Position numbers and translations under genes: made by a program | In this document: piece by piece, positions 7,500 to 12,180 of the stretch | How the letters are laid out: each line of letters opens with the position of its first letter | Position numbering within the stretch: the first letter of the stretch is position 1 | Notes under the pieces: generated by a model | Seen by the model: only the letters and a program-made list of their open reading frames with translations | What the model was told of the DNA's origin: nothing | The model's database searches: none | Assembly (NCBI GenBank): GCA_004802705.1 | Contig: SGPL01000780.1 | Coordinates: 1 to 12,180, forward strand | DNA from: Bondarzewia mesenterica | Taxonomy: Eukaryota; Basidiomycota; Agaricomycetes; Russulales; Bondarzewiaceae | Length of the DNA: 12,180 bases | Direction of reading: 5' to 3'

Positions 7500-8105
7500 A
7501 TGCTCGACATGGCCCACTATCGATCTCTCGGAAAGTCCGGTTTGCGCGTCTCTGTCCCTGTCGTCAGTCGTCCCAGCATACTGCACAATTTCTCTCTTAC
7601 GTCTTGTCACAGCTCGGAGGCATGGCTTTTGGCAGTCCCAAGTGGGCCGTGCGTTGTCCTCTTCCCTTCAGATTCGTCGTTGCCTGGTCTGATCAACTCC
7701 TCCATAGCCTTGGACCCTAGATGAGGAAAAGGTACGCTTACCTTTCACGCCTTGCACGAGTTGCGCGTCCACTCATTTTTTTGCTCTCAGAGTCTCGAAG
7801 TGCTCAAGGCTGCTTGGGACCTCGGCATCAACACCATCGACACGGCCAACATATACTCTAATGGGGAATCTGAGAGGATCATAGCTCGCTTCATATCCAA
7901 GGTAAGCCTCGTTCGCTTTGCGCCAGCAGCCCTTCGTCCAATGTCTTTCCCGGACATCCAGTACAACATCCCCAGAGAGAAAATCGTCATAATGAGCAAA
8001 GCGTGGGCTCTCGTTTCTCCTGATGTGTCCGTCATGGCTTCCATGGTCCCAGGTCTGGCCGACACCCGTGACTATGTCAATCAAGGTGGCTTGTCCCGGA
8101 CCGCA
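7500..8105 (+). pseudogene. Aldo/keto reductase, N-terminal half, 3' part decayed
   Basis: Aldo/keto reductases are NADPH-dependent cytosolic (beta/alpha)8-barrel enzymes that reduce carbonyls. Five exons splice cleanly: 7500-7562 (MLDMAHYRSLGKSGLRVSVPV), 7613-7648 (LGGMAFGSPKWA), 7708-7731 (PWTLDEEK), 7791-7901 (SLEVLKAAWDLGIN..ISK) and 7962-8105 (YNIPREKIVIMSKAW..GGLSRTA). The start may be 7500 or 7509. Catalytic Asp and Tyr are in TIDTANIYSNG and the Lys in IMSKAW. The type resembles fungal versiconal-hemiacetal-acetate-reductase-like enzymes. After SRTA the frame ends at TAA 8139-8141. The expected block with the catalytic His (YIDLLQIHRFD) and the C-terminal half are not readable; only doubtful remnants appear around 8234-8345. 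Full-length relatives have about 330-350 residues; about 200 are seen here. A truncated pseudogene is most likely. Confidence 0.8.
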
Positions 8106-8612
8106 CAAGAAGCCTCCCAGTGTGTCATCCCTTCAAGTTAAGTATCGATAATTCCATGATAATTTCACTCTGCGCATGCTAACTTGCCGCCTTTCTTGTC
8201 GCGGCCTGTGCAGGAGTTACGTGTACGGTTTCATCTTTCAATGCACTCAAATATGTGCGACACTGCGACAATTGCGCCGTCGCCATCTCAATTGATACAT
8301 CTCACTTTTTTTCTATTGTGGTCAAGATTCGACGCTGTGACAATGCGTTCAAACTTCGTCTAGCTCTCAATCATCCCAATTTTGTCGTTTGTATAACATC
8401 TTCCTTCATAAAGGTTCAGCATTGTGAGTATTACAGTACACCCTGATGAGTATGTGTCACTTTCTCTCCCGCTTTTGATACACCATGCACCATTACCACA
8501 TGTCAGCGGACGATCATGTGGTATGTCATCCTCAGAGTGCGACTATCCAAAGGTAATCCAAAGGTAATTACTTCATTCGTCGAACGCGTACTTATAGATG
8601 CCGAACTCATGA
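8106..8612 (+). other. Decayed 3' part of the reductase or unrelated sequence
   Basis: A CTAAC branch-site-like motif at 8179-8183 and an acceptor ctgtgcag ending at 8213 would fit the next reductase intron. In one frame the following sequence gives SFNALKYVRHCDN, reminiscent of the IFNAVEASLRRLDT block of relatives. At about 8327, agattcgacgctgtgac can be read as RFDAV, as after the catalytic His. Stops and frame changes separate these traces and the similarity is weak. No other gene is evident. Confidence 0.35.
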
Positions 8613-9010
8613 GGTTCTATCTCTCAAGACTCACCCCCTCATTGGCTTCTCCGTGGAGCCAGACATGGTATCGTTATTACTAGGACTGCGAAATTCCGAC
8701 TACATGTGACACTAAATTTTCCCATCGTCAGGCTTCTTCGTGAATTAGAACATGTAGTATCGGTAAGACAACTGATCTGTCCTTGCCATCCCCCTTACAG
8801 AGGGTTCCAGGTTCATTTCAAGCTGATACGAATTATGTTGCTGGGAGAATTTCTTATGAGACGCTCTTATCTGGTCGGGCGACCTCAAGGCTGATCCCAT
8901 CGAACCCAGGGAGCATGCTGTGCTTGGCATTCCCGGCCAAGAAGCTGGAAGGTCTTTTCCCAAGCAGAAAGACCAATACGTGTTGGTGTTCGCTTTCAAC
9001 AGCTAAAGTT
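8613..9010 (+). other. Unrecognised open frames with a possible intron
   Basis: One frame is open from 8613 to 8894 (..DSPPHWLLRGARHGIVITRT..FPIVRLLRELEHVVS..). A donor gtaaga at 8763 and an acceptor cccttacag at 8800 would join it to RVPGSFQADTNYVAGRISYET.., while a third frame gives DPIEPREHAVLGIPGQ.. and ends in TAA at 9004-9006. ADTNYVAGRISYE faintly recalls a C-terminal block of the reductase family, but the rest does not. I cannot name a product; this is either a small unknown gene or decayed coding DNA. Confidence 0.25.
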
Positions 9011-9034
9011 CACATCATATGATTGCGGCCCATA

Positions 9035-9040
9035 AATAAA
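9035..9040 (+). terminator. Possible poly(A) signal AATAAA
   Basis: A perfect AATAAA hexamer lies about 30 bases after the last open frame upstream and about 100 bases before the secreted-protein gene. It could serve the transcript of the unrecognised or reductase-derived region. A hexamer alone is weak evidence. Confidence 0.3.
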
Positions 9041-9140
9041 GCACGACAACAGTAGGGGCACCCGAAGATGCTTCTTGCACCCCTGGTAAGCTATGACCCC
9101 CTGTCCTTTATCTTTAAAAAAGCTGAAGTCGCCCACAGAA

Positions 9141-9945
9141 ATGCAGAGGCTATATTTAATAATTTCCTTGGCCTTCTCGGCTTTGCAGGTCGTGGAGACC
9201 AAAGACGGACAAGATCATTCATCATCGTCTTTCCAATCGTCATCGTCCATCTCTTCGTACTACGGGTCGTCGAGTGGGAGCTTGATCGTGACACCTGTGT
9301 CATCGTCTGCACGACCATCATCAGCATCCTCTTCAGCGCCTTTACCAACCTCTTCATCTCGTACATTGTTGTATTTCGATCCTCCGACCAATACCTCTAT
9401 CAGGATACAACCTTCTCTTGGGTTTTCCAAGGCGCCAACGACGTACCTCTAACCATCCAAATCACCAACTCATTTTCCGCACAGGCAGATATAAAACCAG
9501 GATATTCCAGACTCATGATATCCTTCCGCACGTTGACGACAGACGTACCGTCGACTGCCGCCCAGTTGGACTGGAGTCCGGTCGATGTGGATGAGGGGTT
9601 CTATACGGCGATCGCATTCGACACCTCACGAGCTGCAGGCTTGTACGCCCAATCCCAACCCTTTTTCGTTGCCTCAGGCCAGAATCGTACTTCTTGATGG
9701 GCACCTCGCCATTATCTTCCTCTGCTGTCTCGCAAACCCCGTCTGCAACCGATGCTCCTTCATCATCAACCTCTCCCTCACCAACACACCTGAGCCGTGG
9801 AGCACTTGCTGGGACCATTGCTCGTGTCGCGTGTGGCATCATTATTCTCATCGCTGCGTTTAGTGCACCCCATCTCCTTCGACATCATCTCCCTGCCCTC
9901 CCTACTCGGAGCACAAGACCCGAAGGACCATATTATCTTTTTTGA
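9141..9945 (+). pseudogene. Secreted Ser-rich single-pass membrane protein, frame broken twice
   Basis: The product is readable in three frames. Frame one (from ATG 9141) has a signal peptide, MQRLYLIISLAFSALQVV, then a Ser-rich stretch rich in SSSS and SSA, then YFDPPTNTSI. Frame two (about 9401-9694) carries a globular block, QDTTFSWVFQGANDVPLTI.., LDWSPVDVDEGFYTAIAFD and QPFFVASGQNRTS. Frame three (9694-9945) is Ser/Pro/Thr-rich, then has a membrane span, GALAGTIARVACGIIILIAAF, and a short tail. This is the usual plan of Agaricomycete mucin-like surface proteins: signal, small beta domain, Ser/Thr stalk, one span. Each shift equals one missing base, near 9399 and 9695, where relatives continue as NxTSC. 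A recent pseudogene and base-call errors are both possible. An alternative start is 9068 with a gtaagc donor at 9086. No function is assigned. Confidence 0.62.
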
Positions 9946-10033
9946 ACATTTTCCTTTCTTTTTTTGCTTCCTTTTCAGTTCGGGAACTTTTTAATTATTT
10001 CGTCACAGTACATGATGCTCATGATCGTTCAAC

Positions 10034-10039
10034 AATAAA
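10034..10039 (+). terminator. Possible poly(A) signal AATAAA
   Basis: AATAAA lies 89 bases after the apparent end of the secreted-protein frame, in the 222-base interval between it and the convergent MOT1 stop. A second copy is at about 10138. Both fit the plus-strand gene; no clear signal for the minus-strand gene was seen. Confidence 0.4.
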
Positions 10040-10167
10040 CTACGTCCGTCCAGGAAATTAACGAATATCTAATCGTAAAAGTACAATGGAGCATGCAGTC
10101 TTAATCAACGTAATATACTATGAAAACTCCGCAAAACAATAAACATAACAAAAAGCGCGTACGTATA

Positions 10168-12180
10168 TCATCGTCCGATGGAAGTCATGAAGCTGGAAAG
10201 CTCTAGGTTTTGGTACTCCTCCTCTTCGGGCAGATCTTCCAATCCATCAAGGATGCTCTTCGAGCCACCGGGAGCACGCTCCTTGCCTTTCTTATCCTTC
10301 TTTGACTGCGCGATGGCGTCTTCTTCCGTCGTATGCTTGAATAAATCGAGGACCAGGTCTGTATCCATGGTGTCCAGACCCGCGTTCTGCTGGGTAACAA
10401 CGGTGTTCGCGATATTCATCTTGAACCGTTGCAGACTAGAACGGTTCGTGTGATCAGCTCAATTGTACAAAGGAAATTTTGAAAGACATATACCCCATGA
10501 TCTTCTCTTCCAGCGTACCCTTCGTGATCAACCGATAGACATTCACAACCTTCTTCTGCCCGATGCGATGCGCCCGATCCATCGCTTGAAGATCTTTCAT
10601 AGGATTCCAGTCATGCTCCACAAATATAACCGTGTCGGCGCCTGTCAACGTTAGGCCCAGCCCGCCGACATGCGTCGTGAGCAGAAGGCAATCTATACTA
10701 GGATCGGCGTTGAACGTCTGTACGACGGCATGCCGCTTGTTCGTGTCTGTGCTGCCGTCCAGTCGCATATACGTCACGGAGGGCATATATTTCTTGAAGA
10801 GATCCGTCTCGATGATGTCCAGCATCTGCTTCATCTGGCAGAAGATCAGCACGCGATGCTGCGAGAAGGCACCAGTTGAAGTCGGTTCGACGTCGGCAAG
10901 TTCACTTTTCGCCGCATCCGTGGCAGCAGCGGGAGAACCACCAATCCCACAGTCGACGAGCAATTGCCTGGTATCGAGGAGATGAGTGTGTGAGAAACAC
11001 TATGACAACGAATACTTACCGGAGCGCTAACAACTTCGGAGCATGTTGTATATCGCTTAGATCCGAGCATTCCGGCTTGTATCCCGCCTTCGTCAACGCC
11101 GCCTTGATACTCTCGGGATCGTTCTTCAGGACAAGAGCTGGATGATTGCACAATTTGCGCAGGTACTGGAGGGACTGGAAGATGTGTTGCTGCTGCTTTT
11201 TACTGTCTGACGTCTGGGACTGAACGGCCTTAATAGCCCCCTCGGCATTGATCCGAGCCTGGGATTGTGAGAAATCGTCGTAGAGCTGCTTTTGAATGTC
11301 AGACAGCTCGCAGAAGTAGTCCTGGATGATCTTGGGCGGCAGATCATGAAGAACATCTTCCTTCAATCGACGCAGGAGGAAAGGGAGAACCTGTTTATGC
11401 AACGCTTCCAAAGCGAGCACAGCTGACAACCACATAACTGTGAGCATTGACGGCACGTTAGATGAGTCCACTTTCACTGACCAGATTCGGGATTCTTCGA
11501 CTTGCCATCTCGGTTGGCTATAATCGGCTTGCTGAATCGCTCGTTGAAGAAAGCTTCGGTGCCCAGGAAACCCGGCATCAAGAAGTCGAATAAGTTCCAC
11601 AGCTCCAACACGCTGTTCTGAATCGGCGTTCCCGAGAGCACCAAGCGGTGGTTAGCCCGGATACTCTTGATTGCCTTGGAGATCTTGGTCTTGGCGTTTT
11701 TGATATAATGGCCCTCGTCGAGAACGCAGTAGTGCCAATTCTTTTCCTGAAGGCTTGTGATATCATTCCGAACCACCTCGTATGACGTGATCACCACATC
11801 AAAGTTTTTGAGCTTTGTGAGCAACCGGTTCCGCTCTCGCGCGTTCCCAGTGTACATGACGGGCTTCAAATTGTCAACGTACTTGAGGATCTCATAGTAC
11901 CAGTGGCTAGTCAGAGTTGGAGGGCAAACGATGAGAGAAGGAAGATGAATGGAATCGGGTGACTTCGTTTCTTCGTGTCGTTTGGCACGCTCGTGATGTT
12001 TACTTGCCAATATGCAGATGGACTGGAGCGTTTTTCCAAGACCCATATCTATGATAAAAGTTAAGTAGAGTGATATCCCTCACAAAACATGCATTCGTAC
12101 CATCACAAAGAATACCATGAAGTTGATATTTGGCCAGGAATGCCAACCAGTTGACTCCATCTTGCTGATATTTGCGTAAT
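10168..12180 (-). CDS. MOT1: MOT1/BTAF1 Swi2/Snf2 ATPase, C-terminal half, partial at 5' end
   Basis: MOT1 uses ATP to remove TATA-binding protein from DNA in the nucleus and so redistributes general transcription. Five exons are seen: 12180-12101, 12048-11482, 11422-11020, 10967-10494 and 10435-10168. The introns are 50-60 bases with gt..ag ends, and phases agree throughout, giving 596 codons and TGA at 10170-10168. Helicase motifs (window numbering) are DMGLGKT 27-33, LIVCPPTLTSHW 65-76, DEGH 137-140, SGTPIQN 165-171, HRVLIFCQMK 387-396, THVGGLGLTLTGAD 448-461 and QAMDRAHRIGQ 477-487. MOT1-specific blocks include LALEALHKQVLPFLLRRL, SLQYLRKLCNHPALVL and the tail NIANTVVTQQNAGLDTMDTD. No lesion is seen. 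The N-terminal HEAT-repeat part that binds TBP lies beyond the right edge. DEGH rather than DEAH is normal for MOT1. Confidence 0.96.

Noticed and set aside
9068..9360. Hydrophobic frame suggesting a multi-span membrane protein
   Set aside because: The Val/Ile/Phe-rich reading is the shifted frame of tca/tcg/tct serine codons; the in-frame reading has a signal peptide and Ser-rich stalk instead.
9513..9851. 112-codon minus-strand frame
   Set aside because: Antisense to the secreted protein.
10178..11151. Several plus-strand and minus-strand frames of 60-117 codons
   Set aside because: Shadows of the MOT1 exons, which are continuous and conserved in the opposite or another frame.

Overview
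The window looks like a chromosomal piece from a mushroom-forming basidiomycete (Agaricomycetes). The grounds are short introns of about 45-80 bases with GT..AG ends, fungal-type proteins, a Helitron of the DUF6570/Helitron_like_N kind that is abundant in Agaricomycetes, and a paralogous hypothetical protein family I associate with that class. Family calls are by motif and from memory; no database was searched.

Layout. 1-560 is A+T-rich sequence studded with small G+C palindromes (GCCGTAGGC, GCCAAAGGC, GCCTTTGGC) of the sort common in organelle intergenic DNA, especially green-algal plastids. It meets the rest at an N next to a homopolymer, so it may be a false join. 573-3651 (minus) is one decayed Helitron replication protein, readable through many stops and frameshifts, with the helicase half missing. 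A 387-bp element lies inside it at 1574-1960, flanked by imperfect 15-17 bp direct repeats; it looks like a tRNA-derived SINE. At about 3650 the base composition changes abruptly. 3660-5266 has no gene I can name, only small repeats, a 13-G run, a hairpin and a short acidic reading frame.

5267-6702 (+) encodes a protein with two tandem copies of a domain of unknown function, in two exons. 7500-8105 (+) is the first half of an aldo/keto reductase in five clean exons whose second half has decayed. 8106-9140 is mostly unrecognised. 9141-9945 (+) is a secreted, Ser-rich, single-membrane-span protein whose reading frame breaks twice by one base. Convergent to it, 10168-12180 (minus) holds the intact C-terminal ATPase half of MOT1/BTAF1 in five exons; the gene runs off the right edge.

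The genes do not form a pathway. MOT1 is a housekeeping gene at the edge of a repeat-rich, decaying region. I found no credible undescribed system. The best leads are the Helitron fossil whose tryptophan codons have mostly become stops, the SINE nested inside it, and the duplicated-domain protein.
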